Shown piece by piece: positions 17,137 to 26,121 of a DNA stretch of 64,000 bases. Both the position numbers and the translations under genes were made by a program. The DNA lies in contig NZ_JACHJV010000003.1 of NCBI RefSeq assembly GCF_014203855.1, forward strand, positions 62,001-126,000, written 5' to 3'. The notes beneath the pieces were generated by a model. The model saw only the letters and a program-made list of their open reading frames with translations. It searched no databases and was not told the origin of the DNA. Every line of letters begins with the position of its first letter. Position 1 is the first letter of the stretch. Source of the DNA: Kitasatospora kifunensis. GTDB lineage: Bacteria > Actinomycetota > Actinomycetes > Streptomycetales > Streptomycetaceae.

Positions 17137-17499
17137 CTACGTCCCAGGCGTGGTTCCCGCCCCAGTGCCGAGGAGCTCCGGCACCGTGTCGAGTACCGCG
17201 CTCAGCAACCCAGGGAAGTGGGCATCGAGTTCATCCCGGCGCAGGCTCAGCACACGGCGCGAGCCGTCCACCCGGACCCGGATCACGCCGGCTTCGCGCA
17301 GTACGCGCTGGTGGTGGGAGAAGGTCGAATGGCTGATGGTGAGCCCGGCAGCGCGGCGGAGTTCCGTGCACGGCGACTCCCCCTTCGCCGCGAGCGCGCG
17401 CACTGCCAGCAGACGCGCCGGGTCGGCCAACGCCGCCAGAACTCTGGCCAACCGCAGGTCGGTTGCGGCCGGATGGTCCATTGCGATTTCCGTGCTCAT
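17137..17499 (-). CDS. ArsR-family winged-helix regulator
   Basis: A 120-residue repressor with the ArsR order: LADPARLLAVRALAAKGESP (first helices), CTELRRAAGLTISHSTFSHH (HTH, with the 'S.STFSHHqrvLREAGVI' recognition helix) and the wing VRVDGSRRVLSLRRDELDAH. The metal-binding ELCVCDL motif is absent, so it probably senses an organic ligand or redox change. It is divergent from the SDR gene at 17582 with an 82-bp spacer, the standard layout for control of that enzyme. Confidence 0.87.
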   Translation of the reverse strand: MSTEIAMDHPAATDLRLARVLAALADPARLLAVRALAAKGESPCTELRRAAGLTISHSTFSHHQRVLREAGVIRVRVDGSRRVLSLRRDELDAHFPGLLSAVLDTVPELLGTGAGTTPGT

Positions 17500-17581
17500 G
17501 CGGCGACCCTAGCCGAGCCTTGCCGGTGCGTCGATATCTGTCGTACTGTTCGATGATCGTCGACATGAGAGGTGGGCACGT

Positions 17582-18316
17582 ATGAACACCGGCAAGGTGG
17601 CTCTGGTCACCGGCGCCTCCCGCGGCATCGGCGCGGCCATCGCACGGCGCCTGGCCGAGGACGGCCTGCGGATCGCCCTCACCTACTCCTCCTCCCCGGA
17701 CCGCGCCGCCCAGGTGGTGCAGCAGATCGAGAACGTCGGCGGCCGCGCCCTCGCTCTGCATGCCGACGCCGCCGACCCGCAGGCGGCCACCGCCGCGGTG
17801 GAGCAGACCGTCGCGGCATTCGGATGCCTCGACGTCCTGGTCAACAACGCGGGCGTGGCCGCCGTCGGCGCCCTGGACGCCCTCACACCCGCGCAGATCG
17901 ACCGGATGATCGACGTGAACGTCCGCGGAGCCATCCACACCATCCGGGCCGCCGTGCCCCACCTGAGCGAAGGCGGCCGGATCATCACCATCGGGAGCGT
18001 CAACGCCGAACGCATCCCCTTCGCCGGAGGTGCCGTCTACGGCATGACCAAGGCCGCCATGTCCGGCCTGGTCCGCGGCCTGGCCCGGGATCTGGGCCCC
18101 CGGGGCATCACCGTGAACAACATCCAGCCCGGCCCCACCGCCAACGACCGCATGCCGGCAGACGGCCCCCTCGCTGAATCCATGCTCAACTGGCTCGCCC
18201 TGCCCCGCATCGGCACCCCCGAGGAGATCGCGGGACTGGTCTCCTACCTCACCGGGCCGCAGGCCGCGTACATCACCGGAGCAAACCTCACCATCGACGG
18301 CGGTTTCACGGCATAA
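17582..18316 (+). CDS. SDR-family oxidoreductase (FabG-like)
   Basis: A 244-residue classical short-chain dehydrogenase. Cofactor motif TGASRGIGAAIARRLAEDG; NNAGVAAVG; catalytic Ser in ITIGSVNAE, and Tyr/Lys in VYGMTKAAMSGLV; IQPGPTANDRM and the C-terminal ITGANLTIDGGFTA. The lack of an acidic residue after strand 2 (ALTYSSSPDRA) suggests NADP(H). It starts 83 bp from the divergent ArsR gene, whose product probably controls it. Substrate unknown. Confidence 0.9.
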   Translation: MNTGKVALVTGASRGIGAAIARRLAEDGLRIALTYSSSPDRAAQVVQQIENVGGRALALHADAADPQAATAAVEQTVAAFGCLDVLVNNAGVAAVGALDALTPAQIDRMIDVNVRGAIHTIRAAVPHLSEGGRIITIGSVNAERIPFAGGAVYGMTKAAMSGLVRGLARDLGPRGITVNNIQPGPTANDRMPADGPLAESMLNWLALPRIGTPEEIAGLVSYLTGPQAAYITGANLTIDGGFTA

Positions 18317-18582
18317 AGGCTGTCTCGTAACTCGCCTGACAGTGTGGGGGCGTGTGTCCTGGCAGGCGCCTGCCGGTCAGCCGGCGAGCACAAGGTCGTG
18401 CAGGCGGGCGATACCGCCGGCTGCCCAGTAGACACCCAGACTCCTGCGTCGGCACGCGCGGAGGATCTTCCGGTTCTTCATTCGGGAGGTGACATGCTCG
18501 TACGCGTCGGTGGGAGCGGTTGTCGTCCTTCGGCCAGTCGGGCGGTTCCGGCCGGGTCGGCGGCGGCAGGGTCGGCGTGATG

Positions 18583-19308
18583 TCAGGACTGCAGCCAGTT
18601 GATGGTGAAGCCGCCCCCAGCGGGCTGGGAGTTGTCGGTCAACTGGGCGTTCCCCCGGGCCAGATCGGTGGAGTTGAGGGTGCCGGCGCTCTCCAACGGG
18701 GAGCCGTTGAAGGTCACGTCGGTGAACGCGATGGATCCGAAGTCGGCGACAGGGCCCACGCCGTCGCCGAGGTCCTCGACTATCGCCTCGGCGGAGGAAA
18801 GCTGGTACGAGCCGGACTCGTCGTAGGTCTTGGTCCAGTGCTGCGTCGCGTCGGTCTCGGTGAGCGTGAACGAGGTGCCGCTCACCGAGACCGCAGCGGT
18901 GATCAGGTCCCCGGCTTGGACGGTCTCGTTGAAATAGATCGAGTCCGCCGGGTACATCTCGACCCACGGATAGTAGCCCGCGACGCCGTTGGTGCAGTCC
19001 TGGTCGAAGCCGATCTGCTCGACGGTCTGCGAGTTGAAGCCGTCGATGCCGATCCACGGTGATACCGAGCTGTCCGGGGTGTCCGCGCAATCGAGTGTCG
19101 GAACGGTCCAACTGCCGGTGGCCGAGGTGTAGGTACCGCCTGTGACGGCGTAGCCGCCCCATGTCTGGTCGTCGTGCAGGTAGTGGCTGCGGTGCGGGAA
19201 GGCTCTGGTGGCGGCCTGGGCCGGGGTGCCGGCGGACGCCGAGGCCATGAGCAGCGCAGGGACGAGCGCGGCCGCGGCGGCGAGTGCGCGGAGCCGGTGG
19301 ATCGTCAT
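18583..19308 (-). CDS. Secreted G1-family (eqolisin) endopeptidase, second copy
   Basis: A 241-residue paralogue of the protease at 9888-10601. The signal peptide MTIHRLRALAAAAALVPALL is followed by QTWGGYAV, VSPWIGIDGFNSQTVEQIG with the catalytic Gln98, YPWVEMYPADSIYFNETVQA and SSAEAIVEDLGDG with the catalytic Glu (E174 or E178). The last motif is closer to the fungal 'AEWIVEDP' form than in the first copy. The upstream frame is longer, but MTIHRL restores a normal signal peptide. The two copies differ through much of their length, so the duplication is not recent. Confidence 0.88.
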   Translation of the reverse strand: MTIHRLRALAAAAALVPALLMASASAGTPAQAATRAFPHRSHYLHDDQTWGGYAVTGGTYTSATGSWTVPTLDCADTPDSSVSPWIGIDGFNSQTVEQIGFDQDCTNGVAGYYPWVEMYPADSIYFNETVQAGDLITAAVSVSGTSFTLTETDATQHWTKTYDESGSYQLSSAEAIVEDLGDGVGPVADFGSIAFTDVTFNGSPLESAGTLNSTDLARGNAQLTDNSQPAGGGFTINWLQS

Positions 19309-19798
19309 ACGGGTACCTCCGACTGGTGTGGTGTTCGCGCTGCCCTCCGGACATGGCGGAGCCGTCACGAGGGGACGGTGGTGCCGCTGACGGCACGGGT
19401 GGCAGGACGAAGGCGGGTTGCACCTGAACTGGCGGCTCCTGGCCGCTTCTTGCGGTGACTACCGGACCGGTGGCGCTGATCAGCGACGGGTCGTGTTCCT
19501 CGGTGCGCTTCGAAAGGGTAAGGACTGGACCACTGCCGCACAAGAGTGTCAACCGGATGTCTTTGGCCCTCCCCCGCAGGCGAGTTGACCCCTGGAGCAC
19601 ACAGCCGCCGGCATGCACCACGCCCGGCACGGGCGTGCCTTCCCAGCCCGCGCTGCAACACCGGACTACTCGGTGACCGGTCGATCAATCCCCCGGGAAG
19701 GCATGCCGTTCGCGTACTCCCCGGGAGCGGAGCGTGTCCGTCCTCGTCCGGTCCACCACAACAGTCACTCCGGTCCCGGAGGTCCGGTGGTGCTGCGG
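19309..19798. other. 490-bp stretch without a supported gene
   Basis: It lies between the start of the second G1 peptidase gene and the end of the TetR gene. All frames look like shadows. No repeat or RNA gene recognised. Confidence 0.4.
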
Positions 19799-20371
19799 TC
19801 AGCGCACCAGGGGCAGGAAGATCGTGTCGACGATCTCTTCGAGGACGTGGTCGGACACGGGGGCGAAGGTCGTGAGGAATTCGTGGCGCAGCAGGTCGAA
19901 GGGGAGGGACTTGATGCGTTCGGTGAGGAGTTCGGGTCTGATCTCGCCGCGGTCGACAGCGCGGTCGAAGAGCACGTCGACGGCCTCCTTGCGCCCCGTC
20001 ACGGAAGGGTCGATGAGGTCGCCGGGGCTGGTTCCGGTCTCCTGGTGGTGGCTGGCCAGGTGCCCGCTCATGACGGTGACGAGCTGGACGTGGGCGGCGT
20101 CGTTGATCTGCCGCATCAGGGTGAGTACGTCTTCCCGCAGGCTTCCGGTGTCGGGGGCGTCGAGGACATGTGCCCGAAGGGTGTGCACGATGGCCGCCCG
20201 GGCGAGTGCGTCGCGGTCGGACCAGCGGCGGTAGAGGACCGGGGGGCTGGTGCCCGCGCGCTTGACGACGGCATCCATGGTGAACCGGGCGTACCCGTTG
20301 TCGGCGAGTTCCTCCCAGGCCGCATCGAGCAGCGCCTTCTCCAGTGCCGCTCCACGGCGTCGCTCAGTCAT
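19799..20371 (-). CDS. TetR-family regulator
   Basis: A 190-residue repressor: N-terminal HTH ALLDAAWEELADNGYARFTM, then DAVVKRAGTSPPVLYRRWSD (recognition helix 'TS...lYrrW.dr..L'), and a helical ligand domain (LREDVLTLMRQINDAAHVQL, DVLFDRAVDRGEIRPELLTE). It is divergent from an MFS exporter, with two inverted repeats in between. This is the usual arrangement of a drug-responsive repressor controlling its pump. Confidence 0.9.
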   Translation of the reverse strand: MTERRRGAALEKALLDAAWEELADNGYARFTMDAVVKRAGTSPPVLYRRWSDRDALARAAIVHTLRAHVLDAPDTGSLREDVLTLMRQINDAAHVQLVTVMSGHLASHHQETGTSPGDLIDPSVTGRKEAVDVLFDRAVDRGEIRPELLTERIKSLPFDLLRHEFLTTFAPVSDHVLEEIVDTIFLPLVR

Positions 20372-20390
20372 GCAAGTCCCCTCAATCGTT

Positions 20391-20452
20391 TAGATAGATT
20401 TGCCTATCTAACTCTAGCGGCCTAATCTGGCACTCGTAAGATAGAGTTCTAT
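20391..20452. promoter_or_regulatory. Two inverted repeats in the TetR/MFS promoter region
   Basis: TAGATAG-ATTTGC-CTATCTA (20391-20410) has 7-bp perfect arms; ATAGA-GT-TCTAT (20441-20452) is shorter and shares the ATAG core. They lie between the TetR start (20371) and the exporter's GTG (20469) and are the probable TetR operators. The A+T content is far above that of the surrounding DNA. Confidence 0.7.
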
Positions 20453-20468
20453 ATCCTATGGAGCGTTC

Positions 20469-21941
20469 GTGAACGCCGACAGGGCCAAGCCACCATCCTG
20501 CGCCGCACCGTCCGACCGGGTCGATCCGGCTTTGCGGCGCCTGACCGTCACGTTGATCGTCGGCGCGCTCGCCGTCATCTTCGACACCACGATCATGACG
20601 GTCGCCATCGACAACCTCGCCGGGCAGCTGCACACCTCGCTCGCGGACATCCAGTGGGTGAGCACCGCCTACCTGCTGGCGCTGGCCACCGTGATGCCGG
20701 CCGTCGGATGGCTCCAGGCGGCCCTGGGCGGCAAACGCCTGTGGATCGCGGCGCTGGGCCTGTTCTTCGCCGGGTCGCTGCTGTGCGCCTGCGCGTGGAA
20801 CGTGCAGAGCCTTGTCGGCTTCCGAGTGGTCCAGGGCTTCGGCGGCGGCATCATGATGGTGCTGATGATCACCTTGATCATGCAGGCGGCCAAGGGCCGC
20901 AACATCGGCAAGGTCATGTCGCTGATCACCGTGCCCACCGCGCTGGGCCCGGTCATCGGCCCGGTCCTGGGCGGCCTCATCCTGCACCTGGGCGACTGGC
21001 ACTGGATCTTCCTGTTCAACGTCCCCTTCTGTGTCGTCGGCGCCTGGCTCGCCGCCCGCCACCTGCCCGAGGACGAGCCCGCACCCCGCCCCCGCCTCGA
21101 CGTCCTCGGCATGCTCCTGCTCTCGCCGGGCATCGCCGCCGTCCTCTACGGCCTGACCCAGCTCACCGGATCGGACGGCCTGACCAGCCCCAGGGTGGCA
21201 CTGCCCCTGTTCGCCGGACTCGCCCTGCTGCTCGGCTACCTCGGCTGGGCCCTGCGGCGCGGACCGGACGCCCTGATCAACATCCGGCTCTTCCGCCACC
21301 GCGCCCTGGCCTCGTCCTCGGTGCTCGTCTTCCTGTCCGGTGCCGCCCTGTACAGCACCATGCTGCTCCTGCCGCTGTACTGGCAGCAGGTCCGCGGCGA
21401 ATCCGCCCTCGGCGCGGCACTGCTGCTCATCCCGCAGGGCGTGGGCACGCTGCTCTCCCGCGCGCTCGCAGGCCGGTACATGGACCGCTTCGGCCCGCGC
21501 CCGGTCGCCCTCGCCGCCTTCGCCCTCACCTGCGCGGCCACCGCACCCTTCGGCTTCGTCACCGCCTCCACCAGCAACATCGCGCTGATGACCGTGCTGT
21601 TCGTGCGCGGCGTCGGACTGGGCGCCGCCATGATCACGATCATGGGTGCCCCCTTCGTCGGACTCAAGCCCGAAGAGATCCCCCAAGGCGCCGGCATCGG
21701 CCGCATGGCCCAGCAGATCGGCGGCTCTGCGGGCACCGCGCTCCTGGCCGTGATCCTGCAGCGCACCTGCGCCGGCGCGCGCACCCCACAGGCCCTGGCC
21801 TCGGGATTCGGCGACGCCTTCTGGTGGGCCGCCGCATTCACCGCCGCGGCCGTTCCGCTCTGCCTCCTGCTGCCCGGCCGGCCCCGCCCGGACACACAGG
21901 TCCAGGACACCATGCCCGCCGAACAGCCCACCGAGGCCTGA
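20469..21941 (+). CDS. MFS drug-efflux transporter, DHA2 (14-TM) family
   Basis: A 490-residue proton antiporter. The DHA2 motif VIFDTTIMTVAIDNLAGQLH is in the first helix; motif A is near GWLQAALGGKRLWIAALGLF; motif C is in TVPTALGPVIGPVLGGLIL. Hydrophobic segments along the chain fit 14 helices. Start is the GTG at 20469, just after the second inverted repeat. Expression is probably induced when a drug or metabolite releases the divergent TetR protein. Confidence 0.9.
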   Translation: MNADRAKPPSCAAPSDRVDPALRRLTVTLIVGALAVIFDTTIMTVAIDNLAGQLHTSLADIQWVSTAYLLALATVMPAVGWLQAALGGKRLWIAALGLFFAGSLLCACAWNVQSLVGFRVVQGFGGGIMMVLMITLIMQAAKGRNIGKVMSLITVPTALGPVIGPVLGGLILHLGDWHWIFLFNVPFCVVGAWLAARHLPEDEPAPRPRLDVLGMLLLSPGIAAVLYGLTQLTGSDGLTSPRVALPLFAGLALLLGYLGWALRRGPDALINIRLFRHRALASSSVLVFLSGAALYSTMLLLPLYWQQVRGESALGAALLLIPQGVGTLLSRALAGRYMDRFGPRPVALAAFALTCAATAPFGFVTASTSNIALMTVLFVRGVGLGAAMITIMGAPFVGLKPEEIPQGAGIGRMAQQIGGSAGTALLAVILQRTCAGARTPQALASGFGDAFWWAAAFTAAAVPLCLLLPGRPRPDTQVQDTMPAEQPTEA

Positions 21942-22063
21942 GTATCCACGGCACTCCCTGGCCGCGCACCCTTCGCAAGCTACCTGGCCAACTCCCGCTC
22001 ACCGGCGGCGGGGAGCCGTCCGCCCCGGGGCTGCCACCCTGGTGATCACCTTGTCGCGACCCG

Positions 22064-22498
22064 CTACTCGTCGCGATCCGTGGAGTCAAGAGGAGGTCGG
22101 TTCGCGTGGTCGTAGGCTTCCTGCGCCGCTGACACGTCGCCGAGGTGCGCGATCGACCATTCCTGTAGTGCGCGCAGCGGCTCGCGCAGGGTGCGGCCCG
22201 CCTCGGTGAGCGCGTACTCGACGCGGACCGGGACCTCGGGGTGGACGGTGCGGCGCACGAGTCCGTCCCGTTCGAGCCCGCGGAGAGTCTGGGTGAGCAT
22301 CTTCTGCGAGACGCCCTCGACGCGTCGACGCAACTCCGAGAAGCGGGCGCTGCCGTCCCAGAGGGCACCCACTATGAGCACCGTCCAACGGTCGCCGATG
22401 CGATCCAGGATGTGGCGAGTCGGGCAGTCCGCGCGGTAGGGGCTGCCGCGGAGCACCGTCTCGGCCTCAGTGGTTACCACAAAGTGCCTTCTTTCCAT
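22064..22498 (-). CDS. HxlR-family winged-helix regulator
   Basis: A 144-residue HxlR protein: CPTRHILDRIGDRWTVLIVG is the family signature (Cys followed by 'dri G.rWt.lIl..L'), then LWDGSARFSELRRRVEGVSQ, KMLTQTLRGLERDGLVRRTV and VEYALTEAGRTLREPLRALQ. The conserved Cys near the start could act as an electrophile or redox sensor. Start at MERRHF (22498); a longer frame to 22597 would run into the divergent promoter. It pairs with the oxidoreductase at 22569. Confidence 0.88.
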   Translation of the reverse strand: MERRHFVVTTEAETVLRGSPYRADCPTRHILDRIGDRWTVLIVGALWDGSARFSELRRRVEGVSQKMLTQTLRGLERDGLVRRTVHPEVPVRVEYALTEAGRTLREPLRALQEWSIAHLGDVSAAQEAYDHANRPPLDSTDRDE

Positions 22499-22568
22499 CA
22501 GAGAGCTGCGCTCATACGGTAATCGCATCGGAGTCGTCCGGCGCCACCCTCTCGTAGAAGGGCATCTC

Positions 22569-23216
22569 ATGTCCCGCATCACCGTCATCGGCGGCACCGG
22601 CTATGCCGGTTCGGCCATCGTCGCGGAGGCCGCTGCTCGCGGTCACCAGATCACCGCGCTGAGCCGCTCGCTCCCCGACGCGCCGATCCCGAACGTGACC
22701 CATGTCCAAGGCGACGCCACCGACGAAGCAACGCTCTCGGCCGCCATGGAGGGCGCGGACGTCGTCGTGGCCGCACTCGCCCCACGCGGCCCACTGGCCG
22801 GCACCTTCCGCGACGTCAACCGCACCATCGCGCGCCTGGCCGATGCCGCAGGCGTACCCCTGTTCGTCGTCGGCGGCTACTCGTCGCTGCGCCCTGCGCC
22901 CGGGGCGGATCGCTTCGTCACCGACCTCAGCCACATCCCCGCGGAGCTCCACGACGAGATCCGCGCCGGGGCGGCGCTCATCATCGAGGACCTCCCGGCC
23001 ACGCCCGCGACACTCGACTGGGTCTTTGTGAGCCCGGCGCTCAGGTTCGGTGCACGGATGCCCGGCGAACGACTCGGCCGCTACCGGCTCGGCGACGACG
23101 TCGCAATTCAGCCCGATGACGGTGGCGGGATCTCCGCCGCGGACTACGCCCTCGGATTCGTCGACCTGATGGAGAAAGGCCACCACCACAGGGCACAGGT
23201 CAACCTCGGCCACTGA
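22569..23216 (+). CDS. NAD(P)H-binding oxidoreductase (atypical SDR, NmrA-like)
   Basis: A 215-residue protein with the atypical SDR nucleotide motif ITVIGGTGYAGSAIVAEAAA. It lacks the YxxxK catalytic pair of classical SDRs and has YSSLRPAPGADRFV at the equivalent place. The end (DDGGGISAADYALGFVDLME) matches the 'is..DyA.alvd' motif of this group. It is divergent from HxlR with 70 bp between starts, as seen for quinone- or aldehyde-responsive pairs. The ATG at 22569 gives a start directly at the first strand. Confidence 0.87.
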   Translation: MSRITVIGGTGYAGSAIVAEAAARGHQITALSRSLPDAPIPNVTHVQGDATDEATLSAAMEGADVVVAALAPRGPLAGTFRDVNRTIARLADAAGVPLFVVGGYSSLRPAPGADRFVTDLSHIPAELHDEIRAGAALIIEDLPATPATLDWVFVSPALRFGARMPGERLGRYRLGDDVAIQPDDGGGISAADYALGFVDLMEKGHHHRAQVNLGH

Positions 23217-23320
23217 GATGATCCCAACGGGATTCAGTTCGCTGTCGAGCGCTTTCCAGCACTCGGCAGCAGAGCGAAGCCGCGCGGGATGGCCGACTGG
23301 CGCCCGAGCGCAAGGAAGGC

Positions 23321-24589
23321 ATGGTCCTCGTGGATGATGAATATGAAAAGACGCACTACCGGGGATTCGGCCCCGTCCTCGGGCTGCCGATCCAGGACGC
23401 CCGGGTGGATCTCTCGGCCTTTCCCCCGGAACTTCAGGCGGTAGTGCGGGAGTTCTTCCCGCCCGTGCTCGAGAGGGCGAAGGAGCCCCTGGTCGGCATC
23501 ACGACGGACGGGCACGTCGTACCCGACCTGTTCGCCCTCCAGGACACCGACTGGAACCCCGAGCCCGCGAGCAAGGCGGCGACCGCCTTCCTCGACTGCC
23601 TCACTCCCGCGCAGCGCGAAGAGGTCCTGTTCGCCGTCGACGCGGACGAATGGCGTATCTGGATCAATGCCTTTCCGAACTGGGATCCGCACGGCCTGCG
23701 CCTGGAGGACCTCGAGCCCGCGCAGCGCGAGCGTGCGCTCGCGATCCTCCAGGCGTCCTTGTCCGCCACCGGCTTCTCCGACGCTCGGACGGCGATGAAA
23801 CTCAACGCCGCGCTCGGCGAGCTGATCGACCGCTACCGCGACACCCTCACCGAATACAGCTATTCCTTCGCAGTGTTCGGCACCCCCTCGACAACGGAAC
23901 CGTGGGGATGGCAGCTGTGGGGCCACCACCTCGACGTGCACTGCTTCATCATCGGCCGGCAGATGGTCCTCACCCCGACCTTCATCGGCGCCGAGCCCAC
24001 CGAGGCCGACCGCGGTACCCACAAGGGCCTGCGCCTGTTCGACGAACAGCGGACGGCCGGACTCGACCTGCGGCGCAGCCTGCACCCTGACCAGGCACGT
24101 CAGGCCGTTCTCCACCCATCGATCCGGGCGCAGGACCTGCCCGCCGAACTCGCCGACCCGGTCAACGGCAGGCACCTGGGTGGCGCCGCCCAGGACAACC
24201 GCGTCATCCCCTACGCGGGGCTACCGGCCGGCGGACTCTCCCCCAGGCAACGGGAGTTGCTGCTCCACTTGGTGAAGACCTACGCACAGCGACTCCCGGA
24301 CGGCCCCGCCGCCGTCTTCATGGAAAGCATCGAGCAGCATCTGGACGACACGCACATCGCCTGGATCGGCGGGAGCGGCGACGGCGACGCCTTCTACTAC
24401 CGCGTCCACAGCCCCGTCGTCCTGATCGAATACGACTGCCACCAAGGCGTCTTCCTCGACAACGACCAGCCCGAACCGTTCCACGTCCACACCATCGTGC
24501 GTACCCCCAACGGCGGCGACTACGGACGCGACCTGCTGCGCCAGCACCTCGCCCACCACCATCCACAGCAGCGCATCGGACTTCTCTGA
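23321..24589 (+). CDS. DUF3500-family protein
   Basis: A 422-residue protein of the DUF3500 family (function not established). Recognised features are the Trp-rich EPWGWQLWGHHLDVHCFIIG, FIGAEPTEADRGTHKGLRLF and, in the last third, SPVVLIEYDCHQGVFLDNDQ plus HVHTIVRTPNGGDYGRDLLR. The several His and Asp residues in WGHHLD, DCH and HVHT could bind a metal (inference). No signal peptide. Start at 23321 is uncertain because the frame is open a little upstream. Single gene. Confidence 0.8.
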   Translation: MVLVDDEYEKTHYRGFGPVLGLPIQDARVDLSAFPPELQAVVREFFPPVLERAKEPLVGITTDGHVVPDLFALQDTDWNPEPASKAATAFLDCLTPAQREEVLFAVDADEWRIWINAFPNWDPHGLRLEDLEPAQRERALAILQASLSATGFSDARTAMKLNAALGELIDRYRDTLTEYSYSFAVFGTPSTTEPWGWQLWGHHLDVHCFIIGRQMVLTPTFIGAEPTEADRGTHKGLRLFDEQRTAGLDLRRSLHPDQARQAVLHPSIRAQDLPAELADPVNGRHLGGAAQDNRVIPYAGLPAGGLSPRQRELLLHLVKTYAQRLPDGPAAVFMESIEQHLDDTHIAWIGGSGDGDAFYYRVHSPVVLIEYDCHQGVFLDNDQPEPFHVHTIVRTPNGGDYGRDLLRQHLAHHHPQQRIGLL

Positions 24590-24696
24590 TCGAACGACTC
24601 GACAGGACCAACTCACCAACTCCACCGTTGACATGAACTCCCGTCAGGCAGTCGTCGGCGGCTCCCGCAGCGGGGGCTGCGGGGGGAGCATCGGGC

Positions 24697-24876
24697 ATGA
24701 GTGCCGAGTTCGGCGGAGAATTCTCTGACTTCCAGGCCCATCCCCCGTGGGCGCCGCCCATGCCCAGCTCACCGCCGTTCGTGCCTGCGCCGGCGGGTCG
24801 GCGCAGGAAGCACTGGCCGCCGCATGCCCCACCCGGCCCTCGATGGTTCACGGCCGGCGGCGGCGCAGCCGAGTGA
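24697..24876 (+). CDS. Possible small Pro/Gly-rich protein
   Basis: A 59-residue frame (MSAEFGGEFSDFQAHPPWAP, then PAGRRRKHWPPHAPPGPRWF) follows a GGGGGAG stretch. Composition is biased to Pro, Gly and aromatic residues. It could be a short protein or the cytoplasmic tail of a lost membrane protein. It is the only plausible coding frame in 24590-25047. Confidence 0.3.
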   Translation: MSAEFGGEFSDFQAHPPWAPPMPSSPPFVPAPAGRRRKHWPPHAPPGPRWFTAGGGAAE

Positions 24877-25003
24877 TGCCCGGTTCGTCGTAGCCAGACC
24901 AACCCGGAACGACCGGCACGCCCCGGCAGCCGATCCCGACCGCCGGGGCGTACAGCACACGGCCGCGCGACCAGGGGGCGATCGTAGGCACCGAGAATTT
25001 AGC

Positions 25004-25044
25004 GCAACCTAGTTGCAGTAATAGTGAAACCATGTTGCACTAGA
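25004..25044. promoter_or_regulatory. GCAAC/GTTGC repeat cluster before an SDR gene
   Basis: GCAAC-CTA-GTTGC (25004-25016) is a 13-bp palindrome, and GTTGCA recurs at 25034-25039, about two helix turns away, close to the ATG at 25048. The block is A+T-rich compared with its surroundings. It looks like an operator, but no regulator gene is adjacent. Confidence 0.5.
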
Positions 25045-25047
25045 GCC

Positions 25048-25917
25048 ATGAGTACGCAACCGAACACCTGGCTCATCACCGGCTCCTCCCGCGGCTTCGG
25101 CCACTCCCTGGCCACCGCCGCCCTCAAGGCCGGCGACAACGTCGTGGCGACCGCCCGCAAGCCCGAACAACTCGCCAACCTGGCCGCCGAGTACGGCGAC
25201 CGAGTGCTCCCCGTGGCCCTGGACGTCACCGACGCCGCCGCGGCCGACGCAGCGCTCACCGCCGGGCTCGAGAAGTACGGGCGGATCGACGTGGTGGTCA
25301 ACAACGCCGGCTACGCCAACCTCTCGCCCATCGAGACCACGAGCGAGGCCGACTTCCGCCGACAGTTCGACACCAACTTCTGGGGCGTCTACAACGTCTC
25401 CCGCGCCGCACTACCACTGCTGAAGAAGCAGGGCGCGGGCATCATGATCCAGTTCTCCTCGGTCGGCGGACGCGTCGGCCACACCCCCGGACTCGGCTCC
25501 TACCAGGCCGCCAAGTTCGCCGTCGACGGATTCACCCGCGTCCTGGCGGCCGAGACCGCGCCGTTCGGGATCCGCTACCTCGTCGTCGAACCGGGCGGAT
25601 TCGCCACCGACTGGGCAGGCGCCTCCATGCAGGTCGAGGACGTACCCCAGGAGTACCGCCAGACCGTCGGCGCCCTGGGCGAACTACTGCGCGGCGGCGG
25701 CGCCGCACAGGGCGACCCCGACCGGGCCGCGGACATCCTCGTGCGGATCGTCCACGCGGACAACCTGCCCAGCCACCTGCTGCTGGGCGCCGGCGCAGCG
25801 CACATGGCCCTGGACTACTCCCACAGCCAGATCGCCGAAGCCACAGCCTGGCAAGCCGTCTCCGCCTCCGCCGACACCGGCGCCGACTACCCGGTCGACC
25901 TGCCCACCACGCGCTAG
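25048..25917 (+). CDS. SDR-family oxidoreductase, stop codon supplied by an inserted element
   Basis: A 289-residue short-chain dehydrogenase: ITGSSRGFGHSLATAALKAG, VVNNAGYANLSPIETTSEAD, catalytic Ser in QFSSVGGRVGHTPGLGSYQA followed by the Tyr and Lys (SYQAAKFAV), and VEPGGFATDWAG. This form is typical of the 'SDR 17-beta/retinol-like' group. The stop TAG at 25915-25917 is part of the left end of the palindromic element 25914-26093, so the present C-terminus (YPVDLPTTR) may be shorter than the ancestral one. Control may act at the GTTGC repeats upstream. Confidence 0.87.
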   Translation: MSTQPNTWLITGSSRGFGHSLATAALKAGDNVVATARKPEQLANLAAEYGDRVLPVALDVTDAAAADAALTAGLEKYGRIDVVVNNAGYANLSPIETTSEADFRRQFDTNFWGVYNVSRAALPLLKKQGAGIMIQFSSVGGRVGHTPGLGSYQAAKFAVDGFTRVLAAETAPFGIRYLVVEPGGFATDWAGASMQVEDVPQEYRQTVGALGELLRGGGAAQGDPDRAADILVRIVHADNLPSHLLLGAGAAHMALDYSHSQIAEATAWQAVSASADTGADYPVDLPTTR

Positions 25918-26093
25918 GGCCTGTCGTCAAACCCCCTTCTGCTCGGCGACGCCATGCACGCACTCTCGCCGCACCGGGCACAGGCCCAAGTACGTCCAGT
26001 ACGAGGGCCCGCGCCCGGCACGCCGAGAGCACGCACCTGACGCCGCCAAGCCGCCCTGCGGGCGAACGAAGGGGGTTTGACGACAGGCCCTAG
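25914..26093. mobile_element. 180-bp palindromic MITE-like element A
   Basis: It begins CTAGGGCCTGTCGTCAAACC and ends with the exact complement; the perfect inverted repeat is 26 bp long. It has no gene. The interior contains CAAGTACGTCCAGTACGAGG, almost the same as in element B (34949-35147). Both start and end in CTAG/CCTAGG, so a TA-type target is plausible. It separates two SDR genes and provides the stop codon of the first. These are marks of a non-autonomous element moved by a transposase encoded elsewhere. Confidence 0.75.
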
Positions 26094-26121
26094 GCACGGC
26101 CATCGGCACGAAGGATCAGAC

